Shown here: one piece after another, positions 38,123 to 45,664 of the stretch
Position numbering within the stretch: the stretch's first letter is position 1
How the letters are laid out: each line of letters begins with the position of its first letter
From: an uncultured Clostridia bacterium
GTDB taxonomy: Bacteria; Bacillota; Clostridia; Oscillospirales; Oscillospiraceae
Assembly: GCA_947367115.1 (NCBI GenBank)
Contig: CANBCW010000005.1
Span: forward strand, 1-52,596
Direction: 5' to 3'
DNA length: 52,596 bases
Made by a program: the position numbers and the translations under genes
Notes under the pieces: generated by a model
Databases searched by the model: none
Told to the model about the DNA's origin: nothing
What the model saw: only the letters and a program-made list of their open reading frames with translations

Positions 38123-38551
38123 TTACAGGGTCCAGGCTTCGGGCTTCTGGGCAGCGTGGGGATGCTCAGCGCCTTTGTACAGGTGCAGACGGGTCATGGC
38201 GGTGCGGCCAATGCTGTTCTTAGGCAGCATGCCCTTAACAGCCAGTTCCATGGCGTAGTCGGAGCGGTTCTCCATCATGATGCGAGCCTTGGTCTCCTTC
38301 AGGCCGCCGATCCAGCCGGAAACACGGTAATAGGTCTTCTGCTCCAGCTTCTTGCCGGTCAGGATGGCCTTGTCGGTGTTGATGACGATGACGAAATCGC
38401 CGCAGTCAACGTTGGGGGTGAAATCGACCTTGTGCTTGCCACGCAGCAGATTAGCGACAGTGACAGCGGTACGGCCCAGGGGCTTGCCGGCAGCGTCGAT
38501 AACATACCACTTGCGCTGCAGGGTCTCCTTCTTAGCGAGTGTAGTGGACAT
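38123..38551 (-). CDS. rplM: 50S ribosomal protein L13
   Basis: L13 is an early-assembly protein of the 50S subunit. The 142-residue length is normal. Recognised parts are QRKWYVIDAAGKPLGRTAVTVANLL, GDFVIVINTDKAILTGKKLEQK, and AVKGMLPKNSIGRTAMTRLHLYKG. The ATG at 38551 follows GGAGG with 6-base spacing; a longer reading frame upstream lies in the leader. rplM and rpsI form one operon with a consensus promoter. Confidence 0.97.
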   Translation of the reverse strand: MSTTLAKKETLQRKWYVIDAAGKPLGRTAVTVANLLRGKHKVDFTPNVDCGDFVIVINTDKAILTGKKLEQKTYYRVSGWIGGLKETKARIMMENRSDYAMELAVKGMLPKNSIGRTAMTRLHLYKGAEHPHAAQKPEAWTL

Positions 38552-38628
38552 ATGCGTTCCTCCGATTAGGTTAAAATATTTTGACAAATTCAGGCGCAGG
38601 GAGTACAATGTCTCCAAGACGCTTGATT

Positions 38629-38657
38629 TTTATACCACACCAAAGTTCAAATGTCAA
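38629..38657 (-). promoter_or_regulatory. Promoter of rplM-rpsI
   Basis: On the minus strand TTGACA (38657-38652), a 17-base spacer and TATAAA (38634-38629). The leader to rplM is about 70 bases; I see no clear L13 autoregulatory structure in it. Confidence 0.85.
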
Positions 38658-38775
38658 CAACATTTTTGAGAAAATTTATAAAATCCGGTTTGTACTCTCA
38701 AATGCTCTTAAATACTCTCGTTTTCTCTTAAATGCTCACATTCGATTTTAGCCGGTTTCAGGAGGAAATCTAACA

Positions 38776-39516
38776 ATGCAGAAACTAATGGGCCTTGTCC
38801 GCCGGTGTGTGGACGATTATGATATGCTACAGGAAGGAGACAAAATCGCGGTAGGTGTCTCCGGTGGAAAAGATTCGCTCGTTTTGCTGGTGCTTCTGGC
38901 CGGACTGCGTGAGTATTTTAATAAGCCTTTTGAATTAGAGGCCATCACTATCGATATGGGGCTGGGGATGGATTATTCCGAGGTTGCGCGGCTATGCGAG
39001 CGGATGAATGTACCGTATCATATCGTCAAGACCGAGATCGCTCCCATCATCTTTGAACATCGCAAGGAGAAAAACCCCTGCTCCATGTGCGCCAAGATGC
39101 GCCGGGGCGCTTTAAATCAGGCGATTCTGGAACGAGGATTCAACAAACTGGCGCTGGGACACCATTATGATGACGCGGTGGAGACTTTTGTCATGTCCCT
39201 GATCTACGAGGGACGGATCAGCTGCTTCCAGCCGGTCACGAATTTGGATCGCACCGGCATTATACAGATCCGCCCAATGCTGTATATCCACGAAAAAACA
39301 GTGGATAATTTTGCGGTGCGCAAGGAACTCCCTGTCATCAAGAACCGCTGTCCGGTCGATAAGGCCACCAAGCGCGAGGAGATCAAGCAGCTCATTTTTG
39401 ATCTAAGCAATACCTATCCTGACCTGAAAGAACGGATCTTTGGTGCCATGCAGCGATTCCCTCTGCCGGAATGGGAGCCCCATGGGCGGTATAAGCGCCC
39501 GAAGGATGGGGCATAA
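38776..39516 (+). CDS. TtcA-family tRNA thiolation protein
   Basis: A 246-residue PP-loop ATPase of the TtcA/TtuA group, which adenylates and thiolates tRNA bases; TtcA itself makes 2-thiocytidine-32. The ATP-binding PP-loop is VGVSGGKDSLVLL, a CxxC (NPCSMCAKMRRGAL) would take part in an iron-sulfur cluster, and the HHYDDAVET motif follows. The third cluster Cys could be in KNRCPVD. GGAGG lies 8 bases before the ATG. Exact tRNA target not shown. A small membrane-protein gene follows in the same direction after 25 bases. Confidence 0.88.
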   Translation: MQKLMGLVRRCVDDYDMLQEGDKIAVGVSGGKDSLVLLVLLAGLREYFNKPFELEAITIDMGLGMDYSEVARLCERMNVPYHIVKTEIAPIIFEHRKEKNPCSMCAKMRRGALNQAILERGFNKLALGHHYDDAVETFVMSLIYEGRISCFQPVTNLDRTGIIQIRPMLYIHEKTVDNFAVRKELPVIKNRCPVDKATKREEIKQLIFDLSNTYPDLKERIFGAMQRFPLPEWEPHGRYKRPKDGA

Positions 39517-39541
39517 TCCTTCCGTGAGGAGGCGGAAAAAC

Positions 39542-39802
39542 ATGGTAAAAGGTATTTCCCGACAGGTAATCGTGGTACACAGTCCGGATCCAAAGCTGTT
39601 CGAACAGGCAATCTTTATTTTAAAGGACGACGTTGTGACGCAGGGAATCACAGATGAGCTTCTGCTGAAAGAAGCGCAGCAAGCCGTCCGCGGGTCGATG
39701 CGAACCGAAAAAAAGAGGAAGCTCTCCATGTACGGTCCGGTTTGGGCGGCAGGCGGAGCCGCACTGACAGGGCTTGCATGGCTGATCACATCTGTGCTGT
39801 GA
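39542..39802 (+). CDS. Small C-terminally anchored protein of unknown function
   Basis: An 86-residue protein starting MVKGISRQVIVVHSPDPKLF, with an amphipathic middle part (EQAIFILKDDVVTQGITDELLLKEAQQAV), a basic stretch RTEKKRKL and one hydrophobic segment at the C-terminus (YGPVWAAGGAALTGLAWLIT). This predicts a cytoplasmic domain anchored in the membrane by its tail. GAGGAGG lies before the ATG at 39542; upstream in-frame codons overlap ttcA-like and are unlikely to be used. I know similar short proteins from Clostridia only as hypothetical. It is probably co-transcribed with the TtcA-like gene. Confidence 0.72.
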   Translation: MVKGISRQVIVVHSPDPKLFEQAIFILKDDVVTQGITDELLLKEAQQAVRGSMRTEKKRKLSMYGPVWAAGGAALTGLAWLITSVL

Positions 39803-39803
39803 C

Positions 39804-39832
39804 TTGCGGAACGTCCAGAACTGTGATATAAT
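39804..39832 (+). promoter_or_regulatory. Promoter of dusB
   Basis: TTGCGG (39804-39809), a 17-base spacer and a perfect TATAAT (39827-39832), 32 bases before the dusB start. Confidence 0.8.
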
Positions 39833-39864
39833 CGCATAATCAAAACAGGAAAGAGAGAAAATCC

Positions 39865-40830
39865 ATGCGGATCGGAAATATAGAGATCAAGAACCCCATC
39901 GCTCTGGGCCCCATGGCTGGGGTAACAGACTGGGCATTTCGGACGATCTGTGCTGAGTTGGGCGCGAATTTGACGGTCACCGAGATGGTCTCCAGCCGTG
40001 CGCTGGTCTATCAGGATAAAAAGAGCGCTGCACTTCTGCGAAAAAATGAAGGCAGCGTTTGCGGAGCACAGATCTTCGGCAACGACCCGGAAATTATGGC
40101 GCAGGGCGCACAGTTAGCGCTGGATATCTCCGGCTGTGACTTTATCGATATCAACATGGGCTGCCCGATGCCAAAGATCGCGAATTCCGGTGACGGCTGC
40201 GGGTTGATGCGGACTCCGGAGCTTGCCGGAGAGATCGTTGCGGCAGTCGTAAAAGCTGTCAATGTTCCCGTGACGGTGAAGTGCCGCCTAGGATGGGATA
40301 AGGGCAGTATCAATGTGCTGGACTTTACCAAACGGATGGAGGACAATGGTGCGGCCATGGTCACCGTCCACGGCCGTACCCGCAGCATGCTCTATTGCGG
40401 CGTAGCCGACTGGGACACCATCACGAAGGTCAAGCAGCAGCTTTCTGTCCCCATCATCGCAAACGGCGATATCGTCAGCGGCGAGGCCGCTGTGAAGTGC
40501 TTGAAGCGCACCGGAGCCGACGGCATTATGATCGGCAGAGCATCCTTTGGTGACCCTTGGGTATTTGCGGACGCAAAAGCGGCACTGGCCGGTGAAACGG
40601 CGCCGGTTCGTCCCCCTCTGAACAAACGCGTAGATGTGGCAGTCCGTCAGTTTGAGCTGGCGAGAGATGACAAGGGCGAGCATATCGCATGTCTGGAGGC
40701 TCGTAAGCATTTTGCATGGTACTTACGAGGCGTTGCGTACAGCAATTATTATAAGGAACAGATTTCGTCCATCAAAACCATGGAGGATGTCTACCGCATT
40801 GCCGAAGGCATTCGCCGTGATCTGAAATAA
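39865..40830 (+). CDS. dusB: tRNA-dihydrouridine synthase (DusB family)
   Basis: A 321-residue flavin enzyme that reduces uridines in tRNA D loops, using NADPH. The TIM barrel starts NPIALGPMAGVTDWAFRTICAELGA. Conserved are DINMGCPMPKIANSGDGCGLM with its catalytic cysteine in the usual NxGCPxxKxxxxxxGxxL pattern, VKCRLGWD, VTVHGRTRSMLYCGVADWDTI, ANGDIVSG and MIGRASFGDPWVF for FMN phosphate. The C-terminal helical domain has RKHFAWYLRGV. It has its own promoter. A strong hairpin follows the stop and overlaps the start of the next gene. Confidence 0.94.
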   Translation: MRIGNIEIKNPIALGPMAGVTDWAFRTICAELGANLTVTEMVSSRALVYQDKKSAALLRKNEGSVCGAQIFGNDPEIMAQGAQLALDISGCDFIDINMGCPMPKIANSGDGCGLMRTPELAGEIVAAVVKAVNVPVTVKCRLGWDKGSINVLDFTKRMEDNGAAMVTVHGRTRSMLYCGVADWDTITKVKQQLSVPIIANGDIVSGEAAVKCLKRTGADGIMIGRASFGDPWVFADAKAALAGETAPVRPPLNKRVDVAVRQFELARDDKGEHIACLEARKHFAWYLRGVAYSNYYKEQISSIKTMEDVYRIAEGIRRDLK

Positions 40831-40848
40831 ATGGAATGAATGAAAATA

Positions 40849-40897
40849 CCGCCGTTTCATACCCTAACCCAAGAGGTGAGAAGGGATGAAACGGCGG
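40849..40897 (+). promoter_or_regulatory. Hairpin enclosing the ribosome site and start codon of the M23 gene
   Basis: CCGCCGTTTCATACCC (40849-40864) pairs with GGGATGAAACGGCGG (40883-40897) with one bulged base. The loop contains AAGAGGTGAG (the ribosome site), while the ATG at 40886-40888 is in the stem. It may limit translation of the peptidase or terminate the dusB message (only ATATTT follows). Confidence 0.65.
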
Positions 40898-41833
40898 ATA
40901 TTTCTATGTATCTTATTGATAATCGGGTTAACCGTTCCGGCGCGGGCAGAGCCGATCCGGTGGGTGGATTTTGGCGTTCCTTACGAGTCGCTGAAATATG
41001 CCATGGATCAGGATATCGCTACGTTTGATCAGGAAAAGCACATCAGCTGGATCGACGCACTATCACTGGCTGCCTGCCGCACCGGCGGAAAATGCGGTCT
41101 GACATCGGTAAAGCAGGCAGTTTCTGACTTGAAACAGGACAGCGCTCCAGCGGAGCTTCTGGGCGAAACGTACAAATATTATGATTATTACCACGAATCC
41201 TTCACGGCAGCTCTTGGCGGCCTGCTGGGCAGCTATGCCATCGAGGTGGACGGAGAATGGAAACCAGCTTACGGACTGAAGGCCTTCTCCCCCATCGCCG
41301 CAGGCTATGGCTACAGCCATTGTTCGGACTTTGGCATGAGCCGCTCCTTTGGCTTTGCGAGAAAACATTTGGGAAATGACCTGATGGGTGGTCTTGGTAC
41401 CCCGATCGTTGCAGTGGAAGGCGGTGTGGTGGAAGCAATGGGCTGGAACCGATACGGCGGCTGGCGTATTGGTATCCGATCGTTCGATTCGAAGCGCTAC
41501 TATTATTATGCCCACCTGCAAAAAGATCACCCCTTCGCTGAAGGACTGCAGGAGGGAGATATGGTACAAGCCGGTGATCTCATCGGCTTCATGGGCCGCA
41601 CCGGTTATTCGGATAAGGAAAATGTCAATAATATAGAAACCGTGCATTTGCATTTCGGCCTGCAGTTGGTATTTGACGAAAGCCAAAAGGAATGCAATTC
41701 CGAGATATGGATTGATGTGTATGATATTGTCCGGCTTTTGTCAAGCCACCGATCCAGCATCAAAAAGACAGAAACAGGCTGGAAGCGGGCATATCCTTAT
41801 CAGGATCTGGACGTGATGGAGTTTCAGTTATAG
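40886..41833 (+). CDS. Secreted M23 (LytM-type) peptidase
   Basis: A 315-residue exported protein. Residues 1-21 are a signal peptide (cleavage after ARA). An N-terminal domain of about 130 residues precedes the LytM metallopeptidase domain, in which the zinc ligands are visible as HLGNDLMG (HxxxD) and VHLHFG (HxH), with YYYYAHLQ between them. Such enzymes cut peptidoglycan cross-bridges or stems, or act as inactive activators; all ligands are present, so activity is likely. The insert SDKENVNNIETV before HLHFG is longer than usual. The start codon lies inside a strong RNA hairpin. It is the first of three neighbouring wall hydrolases. Confidence 0.88.
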   Translation: MKRRIFLCILLIIGLTVPARAEPIRWVDFGVPYESLKYAMDQDIATFDQEKHISWIDALSLAACRTGGKCGLTSVKQAVSDLKQDSAPAELLGETYKYYDYYHESFTAALGGLLGSYAIEVDGEWKPAYGLKAFSPIAAGYGYSHCSDFGMSRSFGFARKHLGNDLMGGLGTPIVAVEGGVVEAMGWNRYGGWRIGIRSFDSKRYYYYAHLQKDHPFAEGLQEGDMVQAGDLIGFMGRTGYSDKENVNNIETVHLHFGLQLVFDESQKECNSEIWIDVYDIVRLLSSHRSSIKKTETGWKRAYPYQDLDVMEFQL

Positions 41834-41836
41834 AAA

Positions 41837-41864
41837 ATCCGGGGCTGCTGCTTCAGCCCCGGAT
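41837..41864. terminator. Convergent terminator between M23 and M15 genes
   Basis: ATCCGGGGCTG (41837-41847) pairs with CAGCCCCGGAT (41854-41864). The minus-strand side is followed by TTTTCT. Confidence 0.8.
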
Positions 41865-41878
41865 CATGCTTTATGAAC

Positions 41879-42547
41879 TTATGCGATCCCAAGCATTGTA
41901 CTGCGCGTGATCCGCCCTACAGAGCCATCCTCTTCCAAGCCATGATCCTTCTGGTAGGCTTTGACGGCTGCCTCGGTAGCTGATCCGAAGGATCCGTCAG
42001 TGCCTGAACTGCCACAGGGATATCCGTAGCCAATCAACTGTGCCTGCAACGCTTTTACCGCGTTCCCCTTCATCCCCCGCTTGAGTACCGGAAGCTCTAC
42101 GGTTATGGTTCGCACTGTATCCAGAAAGGTTTCCACATTGGTGCCAGCATGCCCCTTCCAAAACCGTTTGGTCGTCCCCGAGCCAATGTGAACGAAATTT
42201 CCTTCCGTATTTCCCTCGTACAATCCAATGCGCCGGATGCCAACGCTTTCCGCGTACTTCGCTACTTCAGCCGGTTTGACTCCCACCACGCGGATATCCG
42301 CAGCCATCCCCTTCATATGATGGGATGTCTTTGATCCCCCGACCTTGGCATTATGTGCTTCGCATCGATAACCGCTGTTAATGTTCACCGCTGTGCCAAA
42401 ATGATCCCTTATCTGCTGCAGCCGTTCAACCAGCACATCATCCACCAGCACTTGACTGCAGCAATTACATTTACAGGCAAACTCTCCTACGCCAAAATTC
42501 GTCGACAGCTTCTTGGCGCTTTCCCCACGCCCATACACTTGTACCAT
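41879..42547 (-). CDS. Peptidase M15A-type endolysin with peptidoglycan-binding domain
   Basis: A 222-residue protein without a signal peptide. Residues ~15-115 are an M15A (Peptidase_M15_3) domain: SGYRCEAHNAKVGGSKTSHHMKGMAADI carries the His and Asp zinc ligands (HxxGxAxD), and NFVHIGSG the third ligand. Residues ~150-220 form a PG_binding_1 domain (RGMKGNAVKALQAQLIGYGY, DGSFGSATEAAVKAYQKDHGL). A Cys cluster CKCNCC near the N-terminus is frequent in this group. It would cleave peptide stems. The combination resembles phage endolysins, but no phage genes accompany it. The ATG at 42547 follows AAGGGGATGA; an ATG 18 bases earlier overlaps it. Confidence 0.87.
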   Translation of the reverse strand: MVQVYGRGESAKKLSTNFGVGEFACKCNCCSQVLVDDVLVERLQQIRDHFGTAVNINSGYRCEAHNAKVGGSKTSHHMKGMAADIRVVGVKPAEVAKYAESVGIRRIGLYEGNTEGNFVHIGSGTTKRFWKGHAGTNVETFLDTVRTITVELPVLKRGMKGNAVKALQAQLIGYGYPCGSSGTDGSFGSATEAAVKAYQKDHGLEEDGSVGRITRSTMLGIA

Positions 42548-42739
42548 TCTTTCATCCCCTTCCAAGATTTAAGCGGATTCATAAAGCAATCCGCTTCAAC
42601 CTTGCGGTGCAAATATCCCCCGGTTGCCTTTTTTCCTGCAACCATCGGCAAATTTTTTGTATTTCGCATTAAAATAAATGTCACTTTTTCTTTGTCTGGC
42701 GACATATATAAGTGAAGGATTCGCGAAAGAAGGTATATC

Positions 42740-42937
42740 ATGAACGTGGACAAACTAAAAGAACAGTTTCGCCAGGACAACGAGCGTGCTGAAACAGCTT
42801 TAAACTGCTGTCTGGATGGCAGCAAATGTTCTCCGGAACAAAAAGCTTACATCCAGCAGCTCGCTCAAAGCATTTTTTCAGAAATTCAGGAAATACAGCA
42901 ATTTCTGATCAACCAGGCCAATCATGATTCTTGCTGA
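42740..42937 (+). CDS. Small helical protein of unknown function
   Basis: A 65-residue protein predicted to be nearly all helical: MNVDKLKEQFRQDNERAETA, a CCLDGSKCSPEQ turn and a second helix rich in Gln (AYIQQLAQSIFSEIQEIQQF). No signal or membrane segment. It carries three cysteines in the middle and one at the C-terminus. AGAAGG lies 7 bases before the ATG, and a terminator follows. It lies between two minus-strand wall hydrolase genes. I do not recognise the family. Confidence 0.55.
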   Translation: MNVDKLKEQFRQDNERAETALNCCLDGSKCSPEQKAYIQQLAQSIFSEIQEIQQFLINQANHDSC

Positions 42938-42978
42938 AAAATGAGGAGACTTCCCATCAGGAAGTCTCCCCCATTTTT
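42937..42978. terminator. Bidirectional terminator before the lysozyme gene end
   Basis: GGAGACTTCC (42945-42954) pairs with GGAAGTCTCC (42960-42969), flanked by AAAAATGAG and CCCATTTTT. It serves the small helical protein gene and the convergent lysozyme gene. Confidence 0.88.
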
Positions 42979-42985
42979 ATAACGA

Positions 42986-45397
42986 TCAGGCAACGTATTT
43001 CATGCTGATCCAGCCCTTATCAATGCGAGCCCAGACAGTTCCGTTGACCGTCTTCTTCTCCAGAATGACAACCGTTGCTCCCTTGTAAAGCTGTCCAACG
43101 ACAGCATTGTTGGTACCGGCACCGGAACGGACATTCAGGCAGATGGCAGTAATCGTGCCAGTCTCCGCCGAAGGTTCATCCGTGCTGCCGACTGTTTCTG
43201 TTACGGTTTCCAGCTTGACGTAGCTGCGCATGCAGATCCAGCCTTGCTCACAGCGACCCCAGAGGCGGCCTGCAACCGTCTTCTGCTCCAAAATCTCCAC
43301 GCGTTCGCCCAGGCCAAGCCAGCCAACGACTGCTCCATCCGGTGTTTTTCGGATGTTCAGGGAAGTGGTCTTAATGACTGTAGCGTAGGTCTTGGTCACG
43401 GTGACAGGTTTCTCAGGCTCCGGCTCAGGCTCAGGTTCCGGTTCCGGCTCGGGCTGGGTGGTGCCGCCGATTGTTTCTGTCACAGTCTCCAGCTTCACAT
43501 AGGTACGCATATTGACCCAGCCGGTTTCACAGCGCCCCCACAGGATGCCATTCACCGTCTTCTGCTCCAGCACCTCAAACCGTTCACCCAAATACAGCTT
43601 GTCCACAATCGCTCCATTGGGTGTCTCGCGGACATTCTGTGTGACCGTATTGATGACTGTTCCGTAGGTCTTGGTCACAGTGACCGGCTTCTCAGGCTCG
43701 GGCTCAGGTTCCGGCTCAGGTTCCGGTTCCGGCTCGGGCTGAGTGGTTCCGCCAATCGTCTCCGTCACGGTTTCCAGCTGAGCATAGGTACGGATGCAGA
43801 TCCATCCCTGCTCACAGCGACCCCATGCACGTCCCGCAACTATCTTTTGTTCCAGAATTTCAACACGATCTCCCAGGTAAAGCATACCAACGACCTTGCC
43901 ATCAGGAACCTCACGAATATTCAATGTGCTGGTCTTGATCACAGTCGCGTAAGTCTTGGTTACCGTCACTGGCTTCTCAGGTTCCGGTTCGGGTTCGGGC
44001 TCAGGCTCCGGTTCGGGTTCGGGTTCGGGCTCAGGCTCCGGTTCGGGTTCGGGTTCCGTAACGACATCAGAATAATTCGTGTACTTCAGGGCGATCCAGC
44101 CCATGTCAAACTGTCCCCACAGATAACCGTCGCTTTCCTGCGGTTCGCCGATGATTGTGAGCCGATCACCGGTAGTCACTTGTCCAACTACCGGGTAGCT
44201 CAAGCCGGGGCCCTTGCGGACGTTCACATTGCTGCCGGCAACCTGAACATCAACCGTTTCAGGCTCCGGTTCGGGTTCGGGCTTTTCCGCACCGTAATCC
44301 GTGTTATTCAAGCACACCCATCCCAGTTCAAACTTGCCCCAGAGACAATCATCCGCTTCGTAAGTTGCGGTGATATTCAGCTTATCCCCCTGTTCAACAT
44401 CGCCGACCACCGCGTAGCTCAGGCCAGGGCCCTTGCGCACGTTGACAGTTTCACTGGTGACCTCCACCAGTGTAGGATCAATGGGGGTTCCCTCGGGGAT
44501 CGCGGGTTCGACAGGATCCGTGGTCTCAGGAACGCTGGGTGCAGAGGGATCAATCGTTTCGGAAACACTGGGATCTGTGGGTGCAGTGGTTTCGGGAGGA
44601 ATGTAGTCGGGATCTACCTCCCAATGGGCATACAGCGTTGCATTTCTGGTGCCGGCATCCAGGGCACTCACCTGGTCGCCACTGACAGGATCGGTAAACC
44701 AGCCTTGGAATATGTAACCTTCGTAGGTGGCCGTGGGGATAACCGCAGGGGTCTGCTCCACAAGGTAGCCCTGCACATTGTATTCGACAACCGTGCCGCC
44801 GTTACCGTCGTAGACCACATAGCCAAAGTTTTCCGGGATTCTAATTGTGTATTCGCCGTTGAGGTAGATATTAGCCTCTGCCATGCGGCGCTTGACATGG
44901 GGTATGCTAACGCTTCCTTTGGATTTATTGTAGATGCAGAACGCATAGATCAGCTCGCTCTCGGTCACATCGTTGGTCAGAGCCGCGATCAGCGTGGTTC
45001 CCTTGGTCAGATAGCTGGTACCGCAGTTGTATACCAGAGAAACGACGGCATCAAACTGCTGCTGTTCAAATGTCACACTGTTCTTATCTATGAATTGGTT
45101 GACCGCTTTTTCAAAAGAAGCTAACACCTTCCGCATCTCAGCATCCGCCTCTTCCTTGGTCATCGGCGTTTGGGTATAATACTCTACCATATCGTCGGGG
45201 CATTTTGTGCCATATCCAATAGAGTATCGATTTCCGTCCTTATAAGGGGTGCCGGAGAAGCCCTCATAATTTTTGATAAACGCAATACCTTCTTCACTTG
45301 TCTTCATATCCGATGCCGCACGAGTCGCCGGAGCCAGTGCAAACAGCCCCAGCAGCACTGACGCGGCCAAGCACAAGCACAATAGTTTCTTGAACAT
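42986..45397 (-). CDS. Secreted GH24 lysozyme with InlB repeat and six SH3b domains
   Basis: An 803-residue modular exoenzyme. Residues 1-27 are a signal peptide (cleavage after TRA). Residues ~30-180 are a phage-type (GH24) lysozyme with the catalytic Glu45, Asp54 and Thr64 pattern in NYEGFSGTPYKDGNRYSIGY. Residues ~193-260 form one InlB/Listeria-Bacteroides repeat (YDGNGGTVVEYN, GWFTDP, TLYAHWE). After a Thr/Pro linker come six SH3b domains at about 311-368, 382-443, 483-541, 578-636, 671-730 and 748-803, which bind cell wall. Domains 3-5 form ~94-residue super-repeats with long Pro-Glu linkers up to 27 residues. It would cut glycan chains of peptidoglycan outside the cell. A consensus promoter precedes it; no phage gene lies nearby. 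Confidence 0.9.
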   Translation of the reverse strand: MFKKLLCLCLAASVLLGLFALAPATRAASDMKTSEEGIAFIKNYEGFSGTPYKDGNRYSIGYGTKCPDDMVEYYTQTPMTKEEADAEMRKVLASFEKAVNQFIDKNSVTFEQQQFDAVVSLVYNCGTSYLTKGTTLIAALTNDVTESELIYAFCIYNKSKGSVSIPHVKRRMAEANIYLNGEYTIRIPENFGYVVYDGNGGTVVEYNVQGYLVEQTPAVIPTATYEGYIFQGWFTDPVSGDQVSALDAGTRNATLYAHWEVDPDYIPPETTAPTDPSVSETIDPSAPSVPETTDPVEPAIPEGTPIDPTLVEVTSETVNVRKGPGLSYAVVGDVEQGDKLNITATYEADDCLWGKFELGWVCLNNTDYGAEKPEPEPEPETVDVQVAGSNVNVRKGPGLSYPVVGQVTTGDRLTIIGEPQESDGYLWGQFDMGWIALKYTNYSDVVTEPEPEPEPEPEPEPEPEPEPEPEPEPEKPVTVTKTYATVIKTSTLNIREVPDGKVVGMLYLGDRVEILEQKIVAGRAWGRCEQGWICIRTYAQLETVTETIGGTTQPEPEPEPEPEPEPEPEKPVTVTKTYGTVINTVTQNVRETPNGAIVDKLYLGERFEVLEQKTVNGILWGRCETGWVNMRTYVKLETVTETIGGTTQPEPEPEPEPEPEPEKPVTVTKTYATVIKTTSLNIRKTPDGAVVGWLGLGERVEILEQKTVAGRLWGRCEQGWICMRSYVKLETVTETVGSTDEPSAETGTITAICLNVRSGAGTNNAVVGQLYKGATVVILEKKTVNGTVWARIDKGWISMKYVA
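43412..44055. repeat. Pro-Glu-coding hexamer tracts within the lysozyme gene
   Basis: Three tracts of a degenerate 6-base unit (GGCTCC / GGTTCG / GGCTCA on the plus strand) encode (Pro-Glu)n linkers of unequal length, near 43415-43455, 43695-43740 and 43980-44058. The SH3 segments between them are near-identical at DNA level, so slippage and recombination could change linker length and domain number in frame. Confidence 0.8.
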
Positions 45398-45435
45398 GAC
45401 AGTTGCTCCTTTTTTTACAAATTTTCATTAGTAGC

Positions 45436-45464
45436 ATTATAACAAATATTTCTATTCTTTGCAA
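45436..45464 (-). promoter_or_regulatory. Promoter of the lysozyme gene
   Basis: On the minus strand TTGCAA (45464-45459), a 17-base spacer and TATAAT (45441-45436). AAAGGAGC precedes the start codon at 45397. Confidence 0.8.
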
Positions 45465-45608
45465 CCCTTTTCACAAAAGACGCTGTAATCTTTGTTACCA
45501 TTTTTCCATAATGAAAGTTGTATAAATTCAACAAAACGTGGTGTTTTGTCGTAAAACGTCAAATTTGCTTAATTTTTATGTAAATCCTTGGCAGAAAAAG
45601 GAAAGCCA

Positions 45609-45636
45609 TTGCAATCCTTTATTCTCTGTGTTAAAA
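45609..45636 (+). promoter_or_regulatory. Promoter of mnmA
   Basis: TTGCAA (45609-45614), a 16-base spacer and TTAAAA (45631-45636), 29 bases before the mnmA start. Confidence 0.5.
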
Positions 45637-45664
45637 TGAAGCAAACCATCAGAGGAGGGATTCC

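Noticed and set aside
43980..44058. CRISPR array or minisatellite locus
   Set aside because: The repeats are degenerate hexamers in frame that encode Pro-Glu linkers; there are no spacers of uniform length and no cas genes.
43244..45124. 626-codon open frame on the plus strand opposite the lysozyme gene
   Set aside because: It is the antisense of the GH24-SH3b gene; its length stems from the repetitive Pro-Glu and SH3 codons. No ribosome site, promoter or recognisable domain.
40886..45397. Prophage lysis module
   Set aside because: No holin, integrase, terminase, capsid or tail genes are present, and two of the three proteins carry export signals typical of cellular hydrolases.
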